This document shows positions 42,396-51,550 of a stretch of DNA of 64,000 nucleotides, one piece after another. The position numbers were made by a program, and so were the translations under genes. Below the pieces are notes generated by a model. That model worked only from the letters and a program-made list of their open reading frames with translations. It was not told the DNA's origin and made no database searches. Each line of letters starts with the position of its first letter. The first letter of the stretch is position 1. The stretch covers positions 1,178,001-1,242,000 of the forward strand of contig NZ_JAMGBB010000001.1 in assembly GCF_023516505.1 (NCBI RefSeq), read 5' to 3'. The stretch is from Sphingomonas brevis. Lineage in GTDB: Bacteria > Pseudomonadota > Alphaproteobacteria > Sphingomonadales > Sphingomonadaceae.

Positions 42396-43136
42396 TTATG
42401 GCATCGCCATGCCGCCATTGACGTGCAACGTCTGGCCAGTGACGTAACCAGCCTCTTTCGAAGCCAAATAAACCACTGCCGCGCCGATATCGTCGCCGCT
42501 GCCCATCGCGCCAGTCGGGATCCTCGACAAGATCCCTTCTTTTTGCGCATCGGTCAGCGCGTCGGTCATGGCCGAGGTCATGAACCCCGGCGCGACGCAA
42601 TTGACGGTGATCCCGCGGCTCGCCACTTCCTGCGCGACCGCCTTCGACATGCCGATCAGCCCTGCTTTTGAAGCGACATAATTGGCCTGGCCCGGATTGC
42701 CGGTAACGCCGACCACCGATGTGATGTTGATGATCCGGCCATGACGGGCCTTCATCATCGGCTTCATTGCCGCCCGCATCAGGCGAAACGCGCCTTCCAG
42801 GTTGATGGTGATCACCTGGTCCCATTCCTCGTCCTTCATGCGCATGGCGAGGTTGTCGCGGGTAACGCCGGCATTGTTGACGAGGATGTCGAGCTGGCCG
42901 AGCGCTTCGACCGCGCGCGGCACCAGCTGGTCGACCTGCTCGCTGTCGCCGAGATCGCAAACCAGCGTGACATGATTGCCGCCAAGCTCCTTGGCGAAAG
43001 CTTCCAGCTTGGACTGGTTGGAACCGGAAAGCGCCAGCCTGGCGCCTTGCGCCGCCAGCGACTTTGCAATCGCGCTTCCAAGGCCGCCGCTCGCGCCCGT
43101 CACCAGCGCGGTCATTCCAGTGAGGTCAAACATCAT
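42396..43136 (-). CDS. fabG: 3-oxoacyl-[ACP] reductase FabG
   Basis: 246 aa short-chain dehydrogenase. TGASGGLG binds NADPH; the catalytic Ser is in NITSVVGV and the Tyr/Lys in YVASKAGL. It reduces 3-oxoacyl-ACP in fatty-acid elongation. Its start overlaps the fabD stop by 4 bases. acpP and fabF, often next in alphaproteobacteria, are not here. Confidence 0.96.
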   Translation of the reverse strand: MMFDLTGMTALVTGASGGLGSAIAKSLAAQGARLALSGSNQSKLEAFAKELGGNHVTLVCDLGDSEQVDQLVPRAVEALGQLDILVNNAGVTRDNLAMRMKDEEWDQVITINLEGAFRLMRAAMKPMMKARHGRIINITSVVGVTGNPGQANYVASKAGLIGMSKAVAQEVASRGITVNCVAPGFMTSAMTDALTDAQKEGILSRIPTGAMGSGDDIGAAVVYLASKEAGYVTGQTLHVNGGMAMP

Positions 43137-44071
43137 GCGAGCTCCTTGGCGATGGCTTCGATATCCTCGATGGTAACGACGCTGGTCACCTTCGCATCGG
43201 GGGCGATGCGCTTGACCATTGGGCCGAGCACCTTGCCGCCCAATTCGACATATTCGTCGACTCCGGCGGCGAACATGTTGGCGATGCTCTCGCGCCAGCG
43301 GACCATGCCGGTGACCTGTTCGACCAACAACCGCTCGATCTCCGCCGGGTCGGCCACAGCCGCAGCGGTCACATTGGCGTAGAGAGGAACGTGAGGCGGT
43401 TCGATCACTGTCTTGCCAAGCGCTTCGGCCATGGCATCGGCCGCCGGCTGCATTAGCGGACAGTGGAACGGCGCCGAAACCGGAAGCGGCAAGGCGCGCT
43501 TGGCGCCCATTTCCTTCGCCAGCTCGATGGCGCGATCGATCGCTCCCTTGTGACCGGAAATGACGACCTGCGAGGGATCATTGTCATTGGCGACCGTGCA
43601 AACCTCGCCCTTCGCCGCCGCGTCCGCGATCTTTTGCGCGAGCTCGAGGTCCGCCCCGAGCAGTGCCGCCATGGCTCCAACGCCGACAGGTACCGCCGCC
43701 TGCATCGCCCGTCCGCGCAGTTTCAACAGCGTCGCGGTGGTCGCGAGATCGAATGACCCCGCGGCGCACAGGGCCGAATATTCGCCAAGACTGTGGCCAG
43801 CGACGAAATTCGCCGCCTTGTCGAGTGAGACGCCACCCTCCTTTGTCAGCACTCGGAACACGGCCAGGGCATGGGCCATGATTGCCGGCTGGGCATTCTC
43901 AGTCAGCTTCAGCTCGTCCTCGGGCCCCTCACGCATTAGCCTCGCCAAATTCTGGCCAAGCGCCTCGTCGACCTCGCCGAAGGTATCGCGGGCGGCCTGG
44001 CTGGCCTCGGCTAACGCCGCTCCCATGCCGACCGATTGACTGCCCTGCCCGGGAAAAAGAAAAGCGCGCAT
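43133..44071 (-). CDS. fabD: Malonyl-CoA:ACP transacylase FabD
   Basis: 312 aa. AFLFPGQGSQSVGMG at the N-terminus, the nucleophile serine in GHSLGEYSAL and the catalytic His in SAPFHCPLM. It loads malonate onto ACP. AGGGAT before the ATG supports the start. It is the first gene of a fabD-fabG pair, divergent from the APC permease. Confidence 0.97.
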   Translation of the reverse strand: MRAFLFPGQGSQSVGMGAALAEASQAARDTFGEVDEALGQNLARLMREGPEDELKLTENAQPAIMAHALAVFRVLTKEGGVSLDKAANFVAGHSLGEYSALCAAGSFDLATTATLLKLRGRAMQAAVPVGVGAMAALLGADLELAQKIADAAAKGEVCTVANDNDPSQVVISGHKGAIDRAIELAKEMGAKRALPLPVSAPFHCPLMQPAADAMAEALGKTVIEPPHVPLYANVTAAAVADPAEIERLLVEQVTGMVRWRESIANMFAAGVDEYVELGGKVLGPMVKRIAPDAKVTSVVTIEDIEAIAKELA

Positions 44072-44160
44072 CGAAATCCCTGTTCAACTGTGCTTAGGTC
44101 GCGGGCGGACTAGGACGGTGAGGCACGATTGCCAAGTCCGGCAGGGGGAGAAGGAACGGT

Positions 44161-45510
44161 ATGAACGAGGCGAGCGAAGTACGGCAACTCGGCTTCTGGA
44201 TGTGCCTGGCGCTGGTTGTCGGCAACATGATCGGCTCGGGCATCTTTCTCCTACCCGCGAACCTGGCGCCTTATGGCATGAACGCCATCTGGGGCTGGGG
44301 TATCACCATCGCCGGCGCAATGTGCCTGGCGACCGTATTCGCGGCTTTGGCCAAGGCGATGCCTGACGCCGGTGGCCCATACGACTATGTCTCCCGATCG
44401 CTTGGAGCTCCGCCGGCCTTTTTCGTCATGTGGAGCTACTGGATTTCCACCTGGGTGACTAACTCGGCGATCGCCATCGCCGCGGTCAGCTATCTGAGTT
44501 CGCTCGCGCCCGGTGCCTTCGCCAATCCGGTCGTGCCCGCGCTGTCCGCAATCGCCTTCGTCGCATTGTTCACCGCAGTTGCCTGCACCGGCGCGCAAGT
44601 GTCCGGCAGGGTCCAGATCATGACCAGCGTACTGAAGATCATGCCGCTGATCGCGGCGATGGTCATCGCGTTGATAGTGATCGGCGGCGGCGACCAGCCG
44701 GCCGAGTTTGCGCCGATGCCAGTCACTCCGCCAAGCATTGCCGCCGCTGCGGCGCTGACGCTTTGGGCAATGCTCGGCTTCGAATGCGCCACCGTGCCCG
44801 CCGGCCGGGTGCAACGACCCGAACGGACTATCCCGCGAGCAACGCTGATCGGGACCCTGGCGGTTGGCCTCATTTACCTTGCTGCGTCGAGCGCGGTGTT
44901 CCTGCTCTTGCCGGCCGACGTTGCTGCCAAGTCGCCGGCGCCGTTTGCTGCCCTGGTTGGCAGCTTCTGGGGACCGACGGCCGCTACCTTCGTTGTGTTC
45001 TTCGCCGCGATTTCCTGCCTCGGCGCACTCAACGGCTGGGTTCTGTTGCAAGGCGAGGTGCCACTTACGCTGGCTCGGCGCGGGGTATTCCCGCAATGGT
45101 TCGGGAAGGTGAACAGCCGCGGAATGCCAGTCCGTGCCCAAATCCTCGGGTCGACGCTGTCGTCCCTGCTGGTCGCGGCCAACTACACCAAAGGGCTGAC
45201 CCAGCTATTTGCCTTCATGGCACTATTGGCCACGGTTGCAACGCTGGTGCTCTACCTGGTCGCGGCCGTCGGCGCGCTACGCCTGATGGTCGCCGGCAAA
45301 ATGCCCGGCGGCATCATGCTGGTCGTGGCGCTGGTCGGCGCGATCTACTCGGTCTGGACCTTCTACGGCGCGGGCACCGAAGCGAGCCTGTGGGGCCTGC
45401 TGCTCCTGATGACCGGCATCCCCGTGCTGTTGTGGATGCGCTTCAATTCCCTCGTAGCCAGCCAGGAGCGGGCGACCTCTCCAGCCGCGCCTCCGGGATC
45501 GCTGCCCTAA
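44161..45510 (+). CDS. APC-family amino acid permease
   Basis: 449 aa integral membrane protein with about 12 helices. The first-helix motif GNMIGSGIFLLPANLA is typical of the APC/basic-amino-acid antiporter group (AdiC-like), followed by LAKAMPDAGGPYDYVSRSLG. The substrate cannot be fixed from sequence. A good SD (AGAAGGAACGG) precedes the ATG. Its last 68 bp overlap the 3' end of the convergent Rieske oxygenase gene. Confidence 0.88.
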   Translation: MNEASEVRQLGFWMCLALVVGNMIGSGIFLLPANLAPYGMNAIWGWGITIAGAMCLATVFAALAKAMPDAGGPYDYVSRSLGAPPAFFVMWSYWISTWVTNSAIAIAAVSYLSSLAPGAFANPVVPALSAIAFVALFTAVACTGAQVSGRVQIMTSVLKIMPLIAAMVIALIVIGGGDQPAEFAPMPVTPPSIAAAAALTLWAMLGFECATVPAGRVQRPERTIPRATLIGTLAVGLIYLAASSAVFLLLPADVAAKSPAPFAALVGSFWGPTAATFVVFFAAISCLGALNGWVLLQGEVPLTLARRGVFPQWFGKVNSRGMPVRAQILGSTLSSLLVAANYTKGLTQLFAFMALLATVATLVLYLVAAVGALRLMVAGKMPGGIMLVVALVGAIYSVWTFYGAGTEASLWGLLLLMTGIPVLLWMRFNSLVASQERATSPAAPPGSLP

Positions 45511-46624
45511 GCTTGCGGGCAAAAGAGCGGAGGCAGACCTCGCTCTTGCCGAGGGGGCCGGGAACATAGGTCGGACTGGTCATGCCGCTCTGGACCCGGC
45601 TGATGAGCTCGGTGTCTTCGGCATTGACCCTGCGGTTGATGCGCCAGTTCAAATAGCGTGCGGCCTTCATCTCGCGGCGCCAAGGATAATCTGGGGCGTC
45701 GGGCAGCGCATAGCTGATCTCGCGAATGACGCTGGTCGTTCCCGAAACCGGCAGCCACTGCATGAAATCGACCTGGTCCGGATAGATGTCGAACGCAACG
45801 CACGGGAACAGCTTGTAATAAAGCCATTTGCGCCGGTGGCTTTCCGGCAGATGCTCTGCTTCGGGCAAATAGCGCTGGTAGGCCCGCTCGGACGGATTGG
45901 CCGACTCATCGTCGCGAAGCTCGCCTTCCATCCGGTCGACCCATTCCTGTGCCTCTATGGCGTAACTTTTTCCGAACAGGCGGGTGAGGCCAGGGTGGCC
46001 GACTGGGATGTGCAAATGGTCGGAATAATTGTCGGCGATGGTCTTCCAGTTGAGGTCGCGCGGGCGCAGCGTCACCCGCCCGATCGCGCGCAAATCCTCG
46101 AAACGATAAGGGGCAACCTCATGCTCATAGGGTGCCATCATCTCTTGGACCGACGGCAGACCTTCCTCGAGCCGGACGAAAATGAACCCGCGCCAAACTT
46201 CCAGTGACACTGGAATTAGCCCCAGTTTCTCGGTCTGCAGGCCGGGATATTCGTGGCGATGCATGACCCCGACCAGCCGGCCGTCGCGGGCGTAGCTCCA
46301 CGCATGGTATGGGCACGTCAGCACCTTGGAACAGCCGCTCTCTTCGTCGAGCAATCGCGAACCGCGATGGCGACAGACATTGGTGAAGGCGCGGACCTCT
46401 CCGTCGTCGCCGCGAATGACAATCACGCTTTCGCCGAGAAAATCGATCGTTCGCCATTCGCCCGGATTGGCGATCTCGCTTTCATGGCACACGACCTGCG
46501 GCGCCGCCCGCAGGAAGGCGCGCTTCTCCGCTTCGAAGAATTCATCGTCGAAGTAGAGCCAGCCGGGCAGGCTGACATCATCGAGCGGATCGGTGGTCGG
46601 GATGCTTTTGAGGTGCGTGGCCAT
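45443..46624 (-). CDS. Rieske non-heme iron oxygenase, alpha subunit
   Basis: 393 aa. Rieske 2Fe-2S domain ligands Cys84, His86, Cys104 and His107 (CRHRGSR and CPYHAW). The catalytic domain has the mononuclear iron segment DNYSDHLHIPVGHP. It hydroxylates an unknown substrate (aromatic, quaternary amine or carnitine-like) and needs a separate reductase that is not in the window. The Met at 46624 was chosen; a Met 12 residues upstream lacks support. Confidence 0.88.
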   Translation of the reverse strand: MATHLKSIPTTDPLDDVSLPGWLYFDDEFFEAEKRAFLRAAPQVVCHESEIANPGEWRTIDFLGESVIVIRGDDGEVRAFTNVCRHRGSRLLDEESGCSKVLTCPYHAWSYARDGRLVGVMHRHEYPGLQTEKLGLIPVSLEVWRGFIFVRLEEGLPSVQEMMAPYEHEVAPYRFEDLRAIGRVTLRPRDLNWKTIADNYSDHLHIPVGHPGLTRLFGKSYAIEAQEWVDRMEGELRDDESANPSERAYQRYLPEAEHLPESHRRKWLYYKLFPCVAFDIYPDQVDFMQWLPVSGTTSVIREISYALPDAPDYPWRREMKAARYLNWRINRRVNAEDTELISRVQSGMTSPTYVPGPLGKSEVCLRSFARKLRAAIPEARLERSPAPGWLRGN

Positions 46625-46730
46625 GGCCTGGCTTCTGCCATTTGTCGCCAGCCACGGCAATCTGCTGGCGGCGGCTGACTCCTAATCCAAGTTTATGTAT
46701 GCCATGTCTTGACAAGGGGGAGCCGTGACC

Positions 46731-47570
46731 ATGCCGCTGTACATGGATATTCACTCGATCGATCCGGAAACTCCTTGGGAGGACATCGCCAAGGCGCATT
46801 GGGAAGATGAGAAAATCCAGGGCGATTATAGCGTCGAATATAAGAAATATTGGTTCAACAGGGATTGCGGGAAGCTGTTCTGCCTGGTCGAGGCGCCCAA
46901 TGAAGAGGCTGCTCACTGCGTCCATGACCATGCCCATGGCCTGGTCGCGGAAAAGCTTATCGAGGTCCATCCCGACCTGATCGACGGTTTTCTGGGAAAT
47001 ACCGGGGTCAACGAAGGCGGCGCGGCCCTGATTCCAGGTGCTACTGATCCGACGCAGCGCGACTGCGGAGTGCGCACCGTCCTGTTCACCGACATCGCCA
47101 ACTCCACCGAGATGACGTCCCGCTTCGGCAATCGCGCAACCATGGCGATGCTCTCGGTCCACGACGGCATTGTCCGCAACGCGCTCCGCGCCAATGGCGG
47201 CCGGGAGGTCAAGCACACTGGCGACGGAATCATGGCGGCCTTCCTGTCCGCGGCGGATGCAGTTCGCTTCGCCTGCCGGGTCCAGCAAGCTTTCACCGCT
47301 CATAATGAGCCCGGGCCGGAGTTTCCGGTCATGGTTCGCATCGGGATCAGTTCCGGCGAACCTGTCGAGCAGGGCAACGACCTGTTCGGGTCGACCGTGC
47401 AACTCGCGGCGCGCCTCTGTTCACAGGCAGATCCGGGTCACATCCTTGTTTCCAACACCGTCACCGACCTCTGTGACGACGATGATTTGAAGTTCGGCGA
47501 GGCGCGAGAGTTGTTGCTGAAGGGTTTCGACGGGGAAATCGCCGCTCACGCGGTTGAGCTGACCTGCTAA
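46731..47570 (+). CDS. DUF4242 / class III nucleotidyl cyclase fusion
   Basis: 279 aa. Residues 1-95 are a small ferredoxin-like DUF4242 domain (PLYMDIHSI, CLVEAPNEEAAHCVHDHAHG with clustered His/Cys that could bind metal). Residues about 112-279 are a class III cyclase domain with metal-binding Asp121 (LFTDIANST) and Asp165 (KHTGDGIMAAF). The transition-state position has Gln224 (TVQLAARL) rather than Asn, with Arg228 kept. It probably makes cAMP or cGMP, but activity is unsure. The ATG at 46731 has AAGGGGGAG at better spacing than the GTG at 46725. Confidence 0.85.
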   Translation: MPLYMDIHSIDPETPWEDIAKAHWEDEKIQGDYSVEYKKYWFNRDCGKLFCLVEAPNEEAAHCVHDHAHGLVAEKLIEVHPDLIDGFLGNTGVNEGGAALIPGATDPTQRDCGVRTVLFTDIANSTEMTSRFGNRATMAMLSVHDGIVRNALRANGGREVKHTGDGIMAAFLSAADAVRFACRVQQAFTAHNEPGPEFPVMVRIGISSGEPVEQGNDLFGSTVQLAARLCSQADPGHILVSNTVTDLCDDDDLKFGEARELLLKGFDGEIAAHAVELTC

Positions 47571-47659
47571 CTTGCCTTTCTGAACAACTTCGGCCATAGG
47601 CGCGCCTGCTGCGGACCCATGGGCTCCGCGGCGCAATTGCTTTGAACGACAGCCGGAGG

Positions 47660-47682
47660 GGCCCCCGCATGGTGCAGGGGCC
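47660..47682 (+). promoter_or_regulatory. Stem-loop in the rpsF leader
   Basis: GGCCCC and GGGGCC pair across an 11-nt loop, ending 30 nt before the rpsF start. Possible leader control element; no family match attempted. Confidence 0.35.
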
Positions 47683-47712
47683 AGCGATCGGCCAAACATA
47701 GGTGCATGAAAC

Positions 47713-48081
47713 ATGCCGCTTTACGAGCATGTTTTCCTCGCGCGCCAGGATCTGGCTCAAGCCCAGGTCGATGCGCTCGCGGAAAACGCCACCAAGATTA
47801 TCGCCGACAATGGCGGCAAGGTGGTCAAGACTGAGACCTGGGGCCTGCGCGGCCTCTCCTACCGCATCGCGAAGAATCGCAAGGCGCATTACGTAATGCT
47901 CGACATCGACGCGCCCGCGCCGGCGATGGCCGAGCTGGAGCGCCAGACCGGCATCAACGAAGACGTCATCCGCTTCATGACCATCCGCGTCGACGCCCAT
48001 GAAAAGGGCCCGTCGGCGATGATGCGCAAGCAGGACCGCGAGCGGACCCGTGGCCCGCGCCGCGAAGAGATGGAGATTTAA
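47713..48081 (+). CDS. rpsF: 30S ribosomal protein S6
   Basis: 122 aa; [16 protein letters not shown] is the standard opening, with [17 protein letters not shown] toward a basic tail. It pairs with S18 on the 30S platform. It is followed after 3 bp by rpsR and then rplI, the usual operon. The 142-bp leader holds a stem (GGCCCC with GGGGCC, 47660-47682) that could be the site of S6:S18 autoregulation; this is not demonstrated. Confidence 0.97.
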   Translation: MPLYEHVFLARQDLAQAQVDALAENATKIIADNGGKVVKTETWGLRGLSYRIAKNRKAHYVMLDIDAPAPAMAELERQTGINEDVIRFMTIRVDAHEKGPSAMMRKQDRERTRGPRREEMEI

Positions 48082-48084
48082 GCG

Positions 48085-48309
48085 ATGGCTCGTCCCTTTT
48101 TCCGCCGCCGCAAGTCCTGCCCCTTCTCGGGCAAGGACGCTCCCCGCATCGACTATAAGGACGTCCGTCTGCTCCAGGGCTTTGTCTCTGAGCGAGGCAA
48201 GATCGTTCCCAGCCGCATCACCGCGGTGTCGACCAAGAAGCAGCGCGAACTGGCCAAGGCGATCAAGCGCGCCCGCCATATCGGCCTGCTTCCCTATGTC
48301 GTGAAGTAA
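48085..48309 (+). CDS. rpsR: 30S ribosomal protein S18
   Basis: 74 aa. [18 protein letters not shown] and the C-terminal [21 protein letters not shown] are diagnostic. It binds S6 on the 30S subunit. It lies between rpsF and rplI with 3-bp and 12-bp gaps. Confidence 0.97.
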   Translation: MARPFFRRRKSCPFSGKDAPRIDYKDVRLLQGFVSERGKIVPSRITAVSTKKQRELAKAIKRARHIGLLPYVVK

Positions 48310-48321
48310 GGAGAGCTAGAG

Positions 48322-48969
48322 ATGGAAGTCATCCTGCTCGAACGCGTCGAAAAGCTTGGCCAGATTGGCGACATCGTCAATGTGAAGAACGGCTTCGCGC
48401 GCAATTATCTGCTGCCGAACAAGAAGGCGCTACGGGCCAACGACGCCAACAAAAAGGTGTTCGAGGCCAACCGCGCCAAGATCGAGGCCGACAATGCCAC
48501 CAGGCGCATTGACGCCGAGAAGGCATCGAAGGACGTCGAAGGCAAGACCGTCCAGCTTATCCGGCAGGCGTCGAACGTCGGTGCGCTCTACGGCTCGGTC
48601 AGCGCTCGCGACATCGTCGAAGCGCTGGAAGCTGAAGGCGCCAAGGTGTCGAAGAGCCAAATCGTACTCGATCGTCCGATCAAGTCGATCGGCATGCACG
48701 AAGTGAAGGTCGCACTGCACCCCGAGGTAGCGGTGGCGATCAAGGTCAATGTAGCCCGCTCGCCGGAAGAGGCCGAGCTGCAGGCTCAGGGCGTCGATGT
48801 CATGGCATCGATGTTCGAGCGCGAAGAGACCGGTTTCACCGAAGAGTTCGATCCGACCGCAGAACCGGGCGTGATCCCCGAAGAGACGGCCGCCGAAGCT
48901 CCGGCTGAGGCCACCGCCGAGGCTCCTCAAGCTGAGGGCGAAAGCGAAGGCGAGAGCGAAGAAGCCTAA
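48322..48969 (+). CDS. rplI: 50S ribosomal protein L9 with acidic C-terminal extension
   Basis: 215 aa against about 149 in Escherichia coli. Residues 1-150 are the usual two-domain L9 (MEVILLERVEKLGQIGDIVNVKNGFARNYLLP; SIGMHEVKVALHPEV). The last 65 residues are a Glu/Ala-rich disordered tail. L9 helps keep the reading frame. Last gene of the operon, followed by a terminator. Longer acidic L9 tails occur in some sphingomonads. Confidence 0.96.
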   Translation: MEVILLERVEKLGQIGDIVNVKNGFARNYLLPNKKALRANDANKKVFEANRAKIEADNATRRIDAEKASKDVEGKTVQLIRQASNVGALYGSVSARDIVEALEAEGAKVSKSQIVLDRPIKSIGMHEVKVALHPEVAVAIKVNVARSPEEAELQAQGVDVMASMFEREETGFTEEFDPTAEPGVIPEETAAEAPAEATAEAPQAEGESEGESEEA

Positions 48970-48992
48970 GCTTCATCGATCTCTACAAGATC

Positions 48993-49025
48993 AAGCCGCC
49001 AGGTTCGCCTGGCGGCTTTTTCTTT
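48993..49025 (+). terminator. Rho-independent terminator after rplI
   Basis: AAGCCGCCAGG and CCTGGCGGCTT pair perfectly over 11 bp around a TTCG tetraloop and are followed by a T-rich run. Ends the rpsF-rpsR-rplI transcript. Confidence 0.93.
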
Positions 49026-49211
49026 GCCGTCGGTTCGTCGCAACTGCCTGCCGCGATCGCCGCATTGAAATGGCGGATTATCGCCAGCCCGCCTGTCACC
49101 TTCCCGACATATTTCTCCATTCGTCGCATTCGTTTCGGTGCTGCCGGAACGAGCGCACCGCTTCCCAGTTCTGTGAGGGAGCGTGGGGTTGTTTTGAGGA
49201 AGGTGACGATA

Positions 49212-49538
49212 GTGGCGAACGAACAGGACAAGAGCCCCACGACAGGGCAAGAGTCGGACATCGGCAAGTCGGAGGCAACCCAGCAGCCGACCGGCCAACA
49301 GGATCGGCAACCCGAATTCGACCAGGACAAGTCGAGCGACCGGCCCGACGAGGGCCTGCAGGGCGAGACGGCGACCCAGCAGCGCACCGATATCGAGGGT
49401 GCTTCGCAATCGCCTGAGAAAGGTGAAGTGGAAAGCGGTTTCGTCGGATCGCAGGGCGATCAGGATAACAGCAGCGAATTGGTCGAAGACGATGAAGACC
49501 TCACCAAGGGCGGCCAGGGCGCTCCCGAAGGCAAGTAA
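49212..49538 (+). CDS. Small acidic disordered protein, unknown
   Basis: 108 aa rich in Gln, Glu, Asp and Ser (KSPTTGQESDIGKSEATQQP), predicted disordered and hydrophilic. No family recognised. A GTG at 49212 follows TGAGGAAGG by about ten bases; upstream in-frame starts lack an SD and would add unlikely sequence. A terminator follows the stop. Confidence 0.65.
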   Translation: MANEQDKSPTTGQESDIGKSEATQQPTGQQDRQPEFDQDKSSDRPDEGLQGETATQQRTDIEGASQSPEKGEVESGFVGSQGDQDNSSELVEDDEDLTKGGQGAPEGK

Positions 49539-49557
49539 ACTCTGACCCCAACCAACT

Positions 49558-49594
49558 GGGCCGCGCTTTCATCCCCGGAGCGCGGCCCTTCTTT
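49558..49594 (+). terminator. Rho-independent terminator after the acidic small protein
   Basis: GGGCCGCGCT (49558-49567) pairs with AGCGCGGCCC (49579-49588), followed by TTCTTT. It overlaps the last bases of the convergent GST gene. Confidence 0.8.
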
Positions 49595-50240
49595 ATGCGG
49601 TTTCGCGGGCCAGGTAGGCCGCCTCGCGCTCGACATATTGGGCGAAGCTCGGACGGGCGAGGATCGTCGCGACATAGGCGCAGATCTTCGGATAGCGCGC
49701 CTTGTCGATGGTCACATTGCAATGGCTGAAGTTGGCGAATGGCCCGGCGACCGACAGGTCGGCCAGGGTCAGCCGGTCTCCGACCAGATATCCGCTGTCG
49801 GGGATCACGGACTCAAGATAATCGAGCAGCGGCGGCAATTCGTCGCGCTCGGCGGTTTCCGCGGCGTTCAAATCGCCTTCCCGGCCGAGGAAGCGCGGCG
49901 CCACCACCTTGTTGAAGAAAATCTTGGCGCCGCAGGCGAATAGCAAGGTGTCGGCGAATTCGTCGAACCAGATCACCCGGCCCCGCTCCTCCGGATCGGC
50001 CGGGATCAGCTCGGGTTCGGGGTATTTGGCTTCGAGATAGTGGATGATCGCGCTCGAATCGGCCAGCTTGTAATCGCCGTCGATCAGCGCCGGCATCTTC
50101 CCGAACGGGCTGGCGGCGCGAAACTCGGGATCCGGATCGCCGAGCCCGGTCGGCCTCAGCTCAAAGTCTATGCCCTTCTCAACCGCGTAGGCGGCGACCT
50201 TGCGGACGAACGGAGACATGGTCGAACCATAGAGGATCAT
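49593..50240 (-). CDS. Glutathione S-transferase family protein
   Basis: 215 aa. The N-terminal thioredoxin-fold domain opens MILYGSTMSPFVRKVAAYAVEKG, with the cis-Pro/substrate segment GKMPALIDGDYKLADSSAIIHYLE. The C-terminal all-helical domain contains GDRLTLADLSVAG. The catalytic Ser/Cys-type residue lies in the STMSPF motif. The Met at 50240 has GGGAG upstream and matches the family start; a Met 13 residues earlier is rejected. Substrate unknown. Confidence 0.92.
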   Translation of the reverse strand: MILYGSTMSPFVRKVAAYAVEKGIDFELRPTGLGDPDPEFRAASPFGKMPALIDGDYKLADSSAIIHYLEAKYPEPELIPADPEERGRVIWFDEFADTLLFACGAKIFFNKVVAPRFLGREGDLNAAETAERDELPPLLDYLESVIPDSGYLVGDRLTLADLSVAGPFANFSHCNVTIDKARYPKICAYVATILARPSFAQYVEREAAYLARETA

Positions 50241-50317
50241 GACGGCACTCCCGCTTGCTGATGGTCCACGAAACTTCACAAATGTTCACGGTGACGAGAC
50301 GGATTCGCGCCCGTCGG

Positions 50318-50809
50318 TCACTTGATGCGGTAGTAGTCCGCGACCCGGTCCAGCGCCAGCCCGAGCACCAGCTTGCCTGCCCGCGCCGGCCAGCCCAGCG
50401 CCGTCTCCGCATCGCGCATCCCTTCGCCCGAACAGACCACCCGCCACAAAATGTCGGACAGGCCCGGACCGGCTTCCGCCACCGCTCCTTCGAACCGCCG
50501 CCGCGCGTCGAGTTGCATGCCGCTAAGGTCGGGGAGGTTGGCCGGTCCGCCACGGCTCCTCGCCACCGGGGCAGCGTCCCATGTCATGGTCACGCGCGGC
50601 CCAAGCTGGCCCCGCTCCCAATCGATCCTTAGCTGCTCTCCGGCATCGAACTGGCGGCGGCTGACATGGCCGCGCGCATGGAGCCATCCCAGCGGGCTTT
50701 CCGCGAGGTTGACGGTTACCGACCGCGCTGAGCGGCGATTGCGGGAAGGCGCCGGATCGATCGGCCGTTCGGCCAGCAAGCGGGTTTGATTGGCGGCAGT
50801 GGATGTCAT
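50318..50809 (-). CDS. DUF6456-domain protein
   Basis: 163 aa. NLAESPLGWLHARGHVSRRQFDAGEQLRIDWERGQLGPR and the C-terminal GLSDILWRVVCSGEGMRDAETALGWPARAGKLVL are typical of the helical DUF6456 domain, whose role is unknown but may involve DNA-linked control. AAGGAG lies before the ATG at 50809. Divergent from the XRE regulator gene. Confidence 0.8.
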   Translation of the reverse strand: MTSTAANQTRLLAERPIDPAPSRNRRSARSVTVNLAESPLGWLHARGHVSRRQFDAGEQLRIDWERGQLGPRVTMTWDAAPVARSRGGPANLPDLSGMQLDARRRFEGAVAEAGPGLSDILWRVVCSGEGMRDAETALGWPARAGKLVLGLALDRVADYYRIK

Positions 50810-50934
50810 GCGGGTCTCCTTAAATGTCGCGAGTCGCTTTTCACTTGCCACAAGGGAGAATCTGTAGGACAGGCGAAAACCATATGGGTTCGCAATTAAT
50901 TGATATAGATTAGTAGGCGTATGGAAGGCTCGGC

Positions 50935-51498
50935 ATGATTACGCGGATCAGGGAAGTGCGCCGCGCGCGCGGAATGACGCTGGACGAGGTAGCGAGAGCC
51001 TGCACTCCGCCGACGACCCCGCAAACCATCGGCCGCCTTGAAACCGGGACTCGTACCGTCTCCGTCGGCTGGCTCAACCGCATCGCCTCGGCGCTCGGCG
51101 TCGATGCGGCGGACCTGGTCGACCATCCTGAGCCGGCCGAGCTTCCCGTCGTGGCGGTACTGGGCGGCAACGGAGCGGTTGCGCCGAAGCGCGAGGCGCT
51201 GGTTGTGCCGCCCAAGGTCGGCGCCGGTCAAATTGCGCTGACCGTGGCGGCCAGCAACGGCGATTATCGGTCGGGCGACGAAGTCTGGCTGGAGCGGATC
51301 GGACCCGACGAGTTTGCCCATGCGCTCAACCGCGACATTCTCGTTCCACGGCCTGCCGGCCGCTTCCTGTTCGGTCGCCTGATCGGGCGCGAGGATGGCA
51401 AGCTGCACCTGCTGCCGCCAGGGGCTGGCGGCCGCCAAAGCGTCGTCGCCGATCCGCCGTGGGCGGCGGTGGCGGTAAGGCTGGTGCGGGCGCTCTAG
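50935..51498 (+). CDS. XRE-family HTH regulator with S24-like C-terminal domain
   Basis: 187 aa. The N-terminal HTH (1-60) has MITRIREVRRARGMTLDEVARAC and TIGRLETGTRTVSVGWL. The C-terminal half (90-187) has the LexA/S24 beta-fold (AASNGDYRSGDEVWLERIG, LNRDILVPRPAGRFLFGRLIG) without the catalytic Ser-Lys. GGAAGG lies before the ATG. A tight AT-rich region upstream could hold its own operator. It lies 52 bp before tRNA-Val. Confidence 0.8.
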   Translation: MITRIREVRRARGMTLDEVARACTPPTTPQTIGRLETGTRTVSVGWLNRIASALGVDAADLVDHPEPAELPVVAVLGGNGAVAPKREALVVPPKVGAGQIALTVAASNGDYRSGDEVWLERIGPDEFAHALNRDILVPRPAGRFLFGRLIGREDGKLHLLPPGAGGRQSVVADPPWAAVAVRLVRAL

Positions 51499-51550
51499 GC
51501 GCTTGCCCTGCCTCACGCGCCGTGGCATCGGCGCGCTTTCCGCGTCGTGC

